This document shows, piece after piece, positions 7,735 to 13,370 of a stretch of DNA of 33,067 bases. The notes beneath the pieces were generated by a model. It made no database searches and was not told where the DNA came from. It saw nothing but the letters and a program-made list of their open reading frames with translations. Both the position numbers and the translations under genes were made by a program. How positions within the stretch are numbered: position 1 is the first letter of the stretch; each line of letters begins with the position of its first letter. Source of the DNA: a virus; the IMG/VR virus record IMGVR_UViG_3300022934_003416, positions 1 to 33,067 of that record; one strand, 5' to 3'.

Positions 7735-8978
7735 GTGAAAAATTCCTCGAGTCCTTGTGGTTGGTTGCTAGTAGTGTTCAAAGCGAGATCAACAATTTCT
7801 TTTACAACATCTTCTCCATTAGAATGTTGCTTCCAAAATTCAAATGCCATCTCTCTCCAATCATCTCTCATCGCAGGATCATTTTTAAGTTTAGTCATAA
7901 TATCTTGGCACTCATAAAAGTTAGAATAGTCAACACCAATTGTGCCAGTATTTTGGCATTGACTAATAGGTTTACCCTGTATTTTATGTATGACATTATC
8001 GCAAAAGTGTTTATGGAATAAAGGAACTGTGCCAGACGCAATGCATTCTGCATGGCAGTTCTCAATGTTATCGCCGTATGTTTCTGCTTTTAAGTGGTAC
8101 AGGTCTGAGCCAAATGCAGATCTTGCCAATCGCATCATTGCCTCATCGTTTATATATTGTGGATAAAGATAAGCACCTTTTCCTTGTTCTTCTTTTCCGT
8201 ATAGATCTGGTGTGAATTTTACTTCATTATATTTTTTTTCTGGTCTAAAGTAATTTTCAACAATGCGACGATCTATAGGATTTTCTTCTTTGTTATCACG
8301 GTATAAAACTAATGGATATTGAATAGAAGCTTCTAAGCCTTCTAACACCGTGATAAATCCATTCTCCATTAAAGCATCTTGATGAAGATCAATCATTAAG
8401 CTTGGACCTTTCCACATTGCTGTGCGTCCAATCCAACGTACCATATTATCTTGTTGTTCTTTAATAGGCCGCCAATACTTTTGACGATGACCATCATAGT
8501 CAAAACCAAGTCCCATTTTTGTAAGCGGCGTTTGGATTTTATTTTTCTTCATAAACTTAGAAAAATCATTTTCTAAACTATGAGTCATAATCACATCGAC
8601 GTTTTCACATACTTCTTTTAAATTAGCATTACGTGCAATTGATGCTGCTTTATGATCAACATTAATAAAACATTTACGCTTTGTAATACGTTGTAAGAAT
8701 GGAATAAAATTATCTTGACAATCTTGAGGATGACCTTTTGATGGAACAGAATAAATGATAACTAAATCGTAATTGCTGTTAATAACATCAGCCGTAAGTT
8801 CCCACTCGGTACCCATCATAAATTGTTTTTCTTGGATTTCTAATCCTTTAGCGCGACCCCACTTTTTATCATAAGCAGAAAAAATATCTGCATCGGTAAC
8901 CTTTTGCATTTGAATAGCACATTGTGTTACTCCACAACCTTCAGTGCCGCGGCCTAATACGATGGCGATTTTAGTCAT
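7731..8978 (-). CDS. DNA hydroxymethylcytosine glycosyltransferase, T4 alpha-glucosyltransferase-like
   Basis: This 415-aa GT-B protein lines up along its length with T4 alpha-glucosyltransferase (400 aa), which transfers glucose from UDP-glucose to 5-hydroxymethylcytosine in DNA. Shared landmarks are RGTEGCGVT at residues 10-18 (T4 RGLEGCGVT), VIIYSVP at 73-79, and NVDHKAAS-IARNANL at about 106-120. Others are DVIMTHSLENDFSK at about 128-141, RWIGRTAMWKG at 171-181 (T4 RWIGRTTTWKG), LEGLE at 202-206 and YINDEAMMRLARSAFG at 275-290. It has its own early promoter and an AAGGAC ribosome-binding site. It is first in an operon with UDP-sugar enzymes, so the sugar moved may not be glucose. The T4 comparison is from memory of that protein; donor specificity cannot be read here. 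Confidence 0.87.
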   Translation of the reverse strand: MTKIAIVLGRGTEGCGVTQCAIQMQKVTDADIFSAYDKKWGRAKGLEIQEKQFMMGTEWELTADVINSNYDLVIIYSVPSKGHPQDCQDNFIPFLQRITKRKCFINVDHKAASIARNANLKEVCENVDVIMTHSLENDFSKFMKKNKIQTPLTKMGLGFDYDGHRQKYWRPIKEQQDNMVRWIGRTAMWKGPSLMIDLHQDALMENGFITVLEGLEASIQYPLVLYRDNKEENPIDRRIVENYFRPEKKYNEVKFTPDLYGKEEQGKGAYLYPQYINDEAMMRLARSAFGSDLYHLKAETYGDNIENCHAECIASGTVPLFHKHFCDNVIHKIQGKPISQCQNTGTIGVDYSNFYECQDIMTKLKNDPAMRDDWREMAFEFWKQHSNGEDVVKEIVDLALNTTSNQPQGLEEFFT

Positions 8979-9024
8979 ATAATTGTCCTTGATTATGCAT
9001 ATGTATTTATGATTTTATAATAAC

Positions 9025-9053
9025 ATTCTACCACAAAATCTTTATTTTGTAAA
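9025..9053 (-). promoter_or_regulatory. Early-type promoter of the DNA glycosylation operon
   Basis: -35 TTTACA (9053-9048, preceded by TTG), a 17-nt spacer ending TGTGG, -10 TAGAAT (9030-9025). The 89-nt gap between the dCMP deaminase stop and the glycosyltransferase ATG contains it. A CATAAATA at 9011-9004, 26 nt before the ATG, resembles a T4 late promoter with one mismatch and may add late expression; that part is weak. Confidence 0.85.
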
Positions 9054-9067
9054 CAACTTTTTGTATT

Positions 9068-9520
9068 TTAAATTGTTTTCATTTCTATAATATCTACATC
9101 TATTCCAACTTCAGCAAACATATCCATTGTACTTTCAAAAGATTGAATCCATTTTTCTGGATAATTAGCCACAGGAATTACTACTCTTTTAATTCCAACT
9201 TGAATAATACCTTTAGCACAATCTGAACAAACTGGTAATCCATACACATATAACGTAGCACCATCTAATGATACACCATTATATGTAGCATTATATATGA
9301 CATTTTGTTCAGCATGTACTACGTACTTATACTTTGTTTGCTTATCGATGTAACGAATTTCTCCATCATATATTCCACGAGGAAATCCATTATAACCTTG
9401 TGCAAGAACTTGTCCTTTAGATCCTACTGCTACAGCACCTATTTTAGATGATGGATCTTTAGACCATTTACTTACTTCTTTTGCTAAGTTTAAATAACGT
9501 ATGTCCCACTTATTTGACAA
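9068..9520 (-). CDS. cd: dCMP deaminase
   Basis: Zinc enzyme converting dCMP to dUMP, feeding thymidylate synthesis and balancing the dCMP pool. The 150-aa protein has the zinc site H69-A-E71 and PVCSDC with C98 and C101. It has SSKIGAVAV near 24-32, and GYNGFPRG at about 42-49, as in ComEB/dCMP deaminases. It is shorter than T4 Cd (193 aa) because it lacks insertions. Its start overlaps the dCMP hydroxymethylase end by 11 nt, and both enzymes act on dCMP. It closes the long operon that begins at the promoter near 13400. Confidence 0.92.
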   Translation of the reverse strand: MSNKWDIRYLNLAKEVSKWSKDPSSKIGAVAVGSKGQVLAQGYNGFPRGIYDGEIRYIDKQTKYKYVVHAEQNVIYNATYNGVSLDGATLYVYGLPVCSDCAKGIIQVGIKRVVIPVANYPEKWIQSFESTMDMFAEVGIDVDIIEMKTI

Positions 9521-10205
9521 GATGGAAATGCCTTTCGTATACGTGTAAGTTTTGGACCTGCCACATAATCATACCTGGCTCAATAACTCGTCCATTATCA
9601 TATCGATCAAGGTTAGTAAAATCAAAGCAAAGTTTATTTAAAACATGTAGCTGCCAAGCATAATCGTTTTTATAACCGTACACTACATCATTTGATCTCA
9701 TTTGAACTACACAATGAAGTAAACCATCACGAATGTAGTAAGTGACAGCGTTAGTACAAATAAAATCTGATTTTCCATTTTCACTATACTCCATCCAAAT
9801 TGATGGACGATTATAAATCATAGTAGCTCTACGTCCATCAGGGTTTAATAATAGTTCATCAAGAACTTGACCATATTGATTAAAATATTTATCAGACCAG
9901 ATTAAATGACCATAGTTTGAATTGATTTCACCATGCTTATTAGCAGCGTACTGCCATGCCGCAGGTGGAGAATCTCCATCAGTACCATTTATATCATAAA
10001 TATTTGTTGATTGTTTTTCATACCAAGCAATTTCTTTTTTAATGTAATCATCATTAGGTGTACCAAAGATAGAAGGTTCATCGGCAATAAAACTAGCACC
10101 AATTAATTCAATTGTTTGTTGACCTGTTTTATCAGTAGTAAATGCTTCATCATTTAATTCATTAATAAAAAATTCACGTATGTCTTTTACACTATGTAGA
10201 ATCAT
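9510..10205 (-). CDS. 42: dCMP hydroxymethylase, T4 gp42 type
   Basis: Converts dCMP to 5-hydroxymethyl-dCMP with methylene-tetrahydrofolate, so that the phage genome carries hydroxymethylcytosine. The 231-aa protein matches T4 gp42 (246 aa) at DKTG..TIELIGASF-ADEP-IFG (25-48), GEINSNYG (92-99), SDFICTN (146-152) and QMRSNDVV-GY-NDYAWQ (168-185). The catalytic cysteine is C150. D181 in NDYAWQ occupies the place of the Asn that makes thymidylate synthase prefer dUMP, and Asp there is the mark of dCMP specificity. Both positions are offset by two from T4 C148 and D179. The last 15 or so residues of T4 gp42 are absent. It overlaps the cytidylyltransferase gene by 14 nt. Confidence 0.93.
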   Translation of the reverse strand: MILHSVKDIREFFINELNDEAFTTDKTGQQTIELIGASFIADEPSIFGTPNDDYIKKEIAWYEKQSTNIYDINGTDGDSPPAAWQYAANKHGEINSNYGHLIWSDKYFNQYGQVLDELLLNPDGRRATMIYNRPSIWMEYSENGKSDFICTNAVTYYIRDGLLHCVVQMRSNDVVYGYKNDYAWQLHVLNKLCFDFTNLDRYDNGRVIEPGMIMWQVQNLHVYERHFHLVK

Positions 10206-10623
10206 TTTTGTTTAACTCACTTTCAAAAACTCGTTGGCGTAATCCTGATGAAGAAAATCTATGATCACGTTTATTAAAATAAAGCTGAATATTTCTACGT
10301 CTACATTCATCTTTACCTGTAAAATCTTTGTCTTTATACTCTTCACCAAGAATACGAACATCAATAGGATACATGTTTATTATATCAAGTAAATCAGCTT
10401 CTGTACAATAAACAATGATTTCATCAACATATTTTACTGCAGCTAATTGAGCATATCTTTCTACAATAGTTTGAACTGGACTATTTTTATTTGGGCGATC
10501 AGTAGATGGATCTACTTGTAAACCACAAATAAGATAATCACAATTTTCTTTTGCTTCTCTTAACATTGCAATATGACCTGCATGTAAAAGATCAAATGTT
10601 GATGCTGTTAAACCTACTTTCAT
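10192..10623 (-). CDS. Cytidylyltransferase-like enzyme (TagD / HldE C-terminal type)
   Basis: This 143-aa nucleotidyltransferase of the HxGH class activates a small phosphorylated polyol or sugar with CTP or ATP. The motif HAGH is at residues 14-17 after GLTASTFDLL, and the second signature SSSGLRQR is at about 124-131 (ISTTxLR-type). VERYAQLAAVKYVDEII is the usual middle segment. The length fits glycerol-3-phosphate cytidylyltransferase or the ADP-heptose adenylyltransferase half of HldE. Those two cannot be separated by eye. The neighbours are a cupin (ATGA overlap) and the dCMP hydroxymethylase, within the KdsA-containing sugar operon. Confidence 0.82.
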   Translation of the reverse strand: MKVGLTASTFDLLHAGHIAMLREAKENCDYLICGLQVDPSTDRPNKNSPVQTIVERYAQLAAVKYVDEIIVYCTEADLLDIINMYPIDVRILGEEYKDKDFTGKDECRRRNIQLYFNKRDHRFSSSGLRQRVFESELNKNDST

Positions 10624-10961
10624 GCGTGTCCTACCGTTTCTCTTTTAATATCATTATGATTAAATTCAGCCCAATATAATTCAAAAGCAACACCATCTTC
10701 TAAACATTCAAATTGATGATATACACCAGGTTTGACTTTCGTATATTGCCCTGGTTCCAAAATAGTTTCATCAATTAAATCGTAATCATTTTGCCATACA
10801 CGAATAAGCATACGACCTTCTTCAACATAAAAGCCATTCCACTTAAATTCATGACAATGCTTAGAGCAAACACCACCTTTATTCATTTCAATCCTATGGA
10901 ACTCTAAAACACCATTCATCTCTAGTTGTTCTGTCAATCCCCATACTTTACCGGCTTTCAT
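10620..10961 (-). CDS. Cupin-domain protein
   Basis: A single-domain cupin of 113 aa. Residues around 33-52 read KHCHEFKWNGFYVEEGRM (the HxH...E...G cupin motif 1), and PGVYHQFECLEDG at about 78-90 is motif 2 with its His. The fold binds a metal and occurs in sugar isomerases and epimerases of the mannose-6-phosphate isomerase type, which would suit the surrounding sugar genes. Catalytic activity is not assured. The ATG overlaps the stop of the 28-aa membrane peptide as ATGA. Confidence 0.75.
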   Translation of the reverse strand: MKAGKVWGLTEQLEMNGVLEFHRIEMNKGGVCSKHCHEFKWNGFYVEEGRMLIRVWQNDYDLIDETILEPGQYTKVKPGVYHQFECLEDGVAFELYWAEFNHNDIKRETVGHA

Positions 10962-11044
10962 TTTCTAATCTCCGACACTGCAATAATATAAAATCCAATA
11001 ATAATCAAAGCTAATATGCTTATGGCTGTTCCTAGTTCACCCAT
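10958..11044 (-). CDS. 28-aa single-span membrane peptide
   Basis: A short frame of 28 codons plus TGA in the gap between kdsA and the cupin gene. The peptide begins MGELGTAI and continues through about 18 uninterrupted hydrophobic residues (SILALIIIGFYIIAV) to a charged end SEIRK, a classic single transmembrane segment. AAAGGA lies 8 nt before the ATG at 11044, inside the 3' end of kdsA. The stop overlaps the cupin ATG as ATGA. Ribosome-binding site, spacing and coupling all match real genes in this operon. Function unknown; a small membrane effector or regulator is possible. Confidence 0.65.
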   Translation of the reverse strand: MGELGTAISILALIIIGFYIIAVSEIRK

Positions 11045-11045
11045 G

Positions 11046-11852
11046 TTAAAATCCTTTTATTGTTTTATTAATAAAATATATTTGTCTAATAGTTTCTGCA
11101 AAGTCTTCAAGCTTTAACATATTAGGTCCATCTGAAGGAGCATTATCTGGATCAGGGTGTACTTCTAAAAAAAAGTTGTCAACGCCCATAGCAGCGGCGG
11201 CACGGGAAAGACTAGGCACATAAGACCTATTGCCACCGCTAGAGTTACCTTGTCCTCCAGGCTTCTGGACTGAGTGTGTGACGTCAAATACCACAGGTAC
11301 ACCAGCATTATCAAGCATGTACTTGATACCAGTAAAATCATTAACAAGTGTATTGTAACCAAAACTTGTACCTCTTTCTGTAATCCATACTTCTTTTGCT
11401 TTGCGATCTTGTGTTTTACTTAAAATACCGTCTATATCCCATGGAGCCATGAACTGACCTTTTTTAATATTGATAGCGTCAATATCCATTTGTGCTACAG
11501 CAGTAATTAGGTCTGTTTGTCTACATAAAAATGCTGGTATCTGAACAACATCAACACTGCCATTTCTTACTATATCTCCAATTTGCCAACGTTCATGTAT
11601 ATCGGTAAGTATTTTAACATCTAAAGTTTTTTTTATCTTTTTAAAATCTTTTAGTGTTTTAAAAAACGATTCCCATGGATTAGGACCTATGCCACGAGTA
11701 CTATTAATATGCGTACGGTTAGCTTTGTCAAAACTTGCTTTAAAATAATAATTAAATTCATACAAGTCACATACACGTTTACATTCTTTAGCAATCTCTA
11801 ATGATTGTTCAAGAGATTCGTGCTGGCATGGACCTGCTATAATTCTTACCAT
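11046..11852 (-). CDS. kdsA: 3-deoxy-8-phosphooctulonate (KDO-8-P) synthase
   Basis: Condenses phosphoenolpyruvate with arabinose-5-phosphate to make KDO-8-phosphate, the first committed step to the KDO of Gram-negative LPS. The 268-aa protein has full family length. IIAGPCQHES is at residues 4-13, KASFDKANRTH-STRGIG follows at about 38-56, and TDIHERWQ, QIPAFLCRQTDL, TERGTSFGYNTLV and FDVTHSVQKPGG come later. C9 in the AGPC motif corresponds to the metal-ligand cysteine of the metal-dependent class (Aquifex type) rather than the Asn of the E. coli class. It overlaps the coiled-coil gene by 7 nt. In a phage it may alter the host surface or supply an octulosonate for another use. Confidence 0.93.
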   Translation of the reverse strand: MVRIIAGPCQHESLEQSLEIAKECKRVCDLYEFNYYFKASFDKANRTHINSTRGIGPNPWESFFKTLKDFKKIKKTLDVKILTDIHERWQIGDIVRNGSVDVVQIPAFLCRQTDLITAVAQMDIDAINIKKGQFMAPWDIDGILSKTQDRKAKEVWITERGTSFGYNTLVNDFTGIKYMLDNAGVPVVFDVTHSVQKPGGQGNSSGGNRSYVPSLSRAAAAMGVDNFFLEVHPDPDNAPSDGPNMLKLEDFAETIRQIYFINKTIKGF

Positions 11853-12034
11853 TTAGTAAAATTCCTATCAATAGGAGTAGTTTCTTTTGCGTTAGTCAAG
11901 TTTTTTATTTTTATATATGAAGCTTGTAGTTGCTCTTGCAACTGCCTAACATTTTCTTTAAGAACTTCTATTTGCTCAGCTTGAGATAAAATAATTTTTC
12001 TATTTTTTTCTGCTTCCATTTCATCAGGTAGCAT
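11846..12034 (-). CDS. Small coiled-coil hypothetical protein
   Basis: This 62-aa protein is charged, with a heptad-like helix over about residues 5-45 (AEQIEVLKENVRQLQEQL in the middle), so a coiled coil is likely. No family recognised. Its ATG forms TAATG with the nucleotidyltransferase stop, and its end overlaps kdsA, so it is part of the same transcript. It might be a scaffold for neighbouring enzymes, but nothing shows that. Confidence 0.65.
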   Translation of the reverse strand: MLPDEMEAEKNRKIILSQAEQIEVLKENVRQLQEQLQASYIKIKNLTNAKETTPIDRNFTKW

Positions 12035-12444
12035 TATAACTTTCCTTCTTCTCTCATTTTTGCCCTAATCTTAGTAGCAGAAATATCATGAATTTTCTCA
12101 CCAAGATCATGCTGAGTGAAAGTATATCCAACACCACGTCCATAACTAATATCTACAATATTAGGAACAAGCATAACAATATAATCTTGTCCACCATAAA
12201 AACCTTCCTTTGCTAAGGCAATACTAATATTTGCAGAAACGGTATTAAAGTCAAAAGGATTGTCGTCTTGTGTAGCAGTTCTTCCACCGCCTGCATCTTC
12301 GCCAACAATTCCACCAACATCTCGAATCATAATTGCTACTTGTCCTGTCATAGCGTGAGCTTTTCTAAACAATTCAGTGTGACCATCATGCCAAGGTTGC
12401 CATCTTCCTAACATTTGTACCGTAGGTTTTTTCCAATCAAACAT
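12034..12444 (-). CDS. HxGH nucleotidyltransferase, possibly ATP-sulfurylase-like
   Basis: This 136-aa adenylyl/cytidylyltransferase-fold protein has GRWQPWHDGHTELF, with the HxGH motif at H19-H22, and ISATKIRAKM at 121-130, the second nucleotide-binding signature. VPNIVDISYGRGVGY lies between. The GR-Q-P-H-GH form occurs in NMN adenylyltransferase-like proteins and in sulfate adenylyltransferase-related sequences. The adjoining upstream gene is APS-kinase-like and overlaps it by 8 nt. Fused or adjacent ATP sulfurylase and APS kinase make PAPS, so sulfate activation is my leading idea. It is far smaller than classical ATP sulfurylases, so activation of a phosphorylated sugar remains a fair alternative. 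Confidence 0.7.
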   Translation of the reverse strand: MFDWKKPTVQMLGRWQPWHDGHTELFRKAHAMTGQVAIMIRDVGGIVGEDAGGGRTATQDDNPFDFNTVSANISIALAKEGFYGGQDYIVMLVPNIVDISYGRGVGYTFTQHDLGEKIHDISATKIRAKMREEGKL

Positions 12445-12856
12445 GATATGTTTCCTTTATTCTTTTTGCTAAATCTAAAATCCATTCATCACTTTGGAAT
12501 GATTCAATAACATAATCAAAGTCTGTTGGTTCTTCAAAGATTTTATTTGTATCATCAAAACGACCTGCTTCTATTGTGTTCATCCAAATAGTAATATCAG
12601 CATTAAACTCTTCACGAGTTTTTCCTGTTGGACAGACAAAATCACAAATAACAGTACGACCTCTTACTGCTTCAAAAGTAGCAATAGTATTCATACGTTC
12701 AGCTTGACGTCTACGACCTACAGGTGTAAAAGACCAATCGTTAGCCATTTCTCTTATTTTGTCAGCATTATACCAAGCGCAGTTTAAATGTATTTGCAAT
12801 CTTTTAGCTAGGTGTGTCTTCCCTGATCCCGGAAGTCCCATTATTAGTATCTTCAT
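12437..12856 (-). CDS. APS-kinase-like P-loop kinase
   Basis: This 139-aa P-loop protein begins MKILIMGLPGSGKT (Walker A at residues 7-14). It continues with a YNADKIRE segment (D-x-x-R of the LDGD-NVR type), FTPVGRRRQAERM, VICDFVCPT, and a C-terminal IWMNTI-GRFDDTNKIFEEP. The order matches adenylylsulfate kinases (APS plus ATP to PAPS), in which a short D-x-x-R stretch and an F-x-x-R-x-R block follow the P-loop. The enzyme is shorter than E. coli CysC (201 aa). It shares an operon with the nucleotidyltransferase that could make APS. A general sugar or nucleotide kinase cannot be excluded. Its first 53 nt overlap the end of the AbrB-like gene in another frame. Confidence 0.75.
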   Translation of the reverse strand: MKILIMGLPGSGKTHLAKRLQIHLNCAWYNADKIREMANDWSFTPVGRRRQAERMNTIATFEAVRGRTVICDFVCPTGKTREEFNADITIWMNTIEAGRFDDTNKIFEEPTDFDYVIESFQSDEWILDLAKRIKETYHV

Positions 12857-13010
12857 TTTCTTCTTTCTTTATTAAAAATGAACCGTTTGGTAATTCTTCC
12901 CATAGTAAAGTGTCCCCATCATCCCAACCTACTTGATTAAGCAATTCATCTGGAAACTCAATGTACAGTTCACCATGTTTATTTTGTTTTACTTCAAGAG
13001 TCTTCATCAT
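12804..13010 (-). CDS. AbrB-like small DNA-binding protein
   Basis: This is a 68-aa protein. Residues 2-50 follow the swapped-hairpin AbrB/MazE pattern, with KTLEVKQNKHGELYIEFPDELLNQVGWDDGDTL in two pieces (strand, P-x-x-L helix, G-x-x-x-GD-x-L strand), ending SFLIKKEEN. Such domains usually bind DNA as transition-state or antitoxin regulators. No toxin partner is evident. The C-terminal 17 or so residues are low-complexity and polar, and are encoded in the 53 nt that also encode the start and Walker A loop of the kinase gene. The start overlaps the upstream gene by 17 nt. Confidence 0.65.
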   Translation of the reverse strand: MMKTLEVKQNKHGELYIEFPDELLNQVGWDDGDTLLWEELPNGSFLIKKEENEDTNNGTSGIREDTPS

Positions 13011-13347
13011 TTACTACTTTTTTAGGGCGATTTAGAAAATCGCGATTAGGATCTTGGCCATCAATACCACCATTCATGTAAGCGGCAAAGAAAGATGCGT
13101 AATTAATAATATCAATACACGAATCTTCAAGTGATTCGAAGTTAGGTGAATAGTTTGGATCTAGCTCCATAGCTTCAAGCACTGATTGCATACGTAATAC
13201 TTTCGCAGCCATTGTGTCAAGAAGAGTTGCACAACCACGAGGATAATAATCAGCTTGACGAACTCGTGAGTTTGGATTCTGGTAATCATTACCTTTTTTA
13301 GTTTGTACTTCTGCAGCTTTTTGCAGGATTTTAAGTGATTCTTTCAT
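12994..13347 (-). CDS. Nmad1-like (DUF1599) protein
   Basis: This 117-aa helical protein is of the type called nucleotide modification associated domain 1 (DUF1599). The family pattern is visible as KKGNDYQ at about residues 17-23, GCATLLDTMAAKVLRMQS at about 38-55, and FESLEDSCIDIINYASF at about 69-85. The domain is often encoded with nucleotide or DNA modification enzymes, and its reaction is not settled. A MazG-like hydrolase role has been suggested for related helical folds. It is the first gene behind the promoter at 13373-13401, at the head of the operon that ends with dCMP hydroxymethylase and dCMP deaminase. Confidence 0.7.
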   Translation of the reverse strand: MKESLKILQKAAEVQTKKGNDYQNPNSRVRQADYYPRGCATLLDTMAAKVLRMQSVLEAMELDPNYSPNFESLEDSCIDIINYASFFAAYMNGGIDGQDPNRDFLNRPKKVVNDEDS

Positions 13348-13370
13348 ATATTACTCCAAGTATTATTTTA

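Noticed and set aside
9510-10205. Thymidylate synthase
   Set aside because: The fold is shared, but D181 in NDYAWQ replaces the dUMP-specifying Asn and the sequence follows T4 gp42 along its length.
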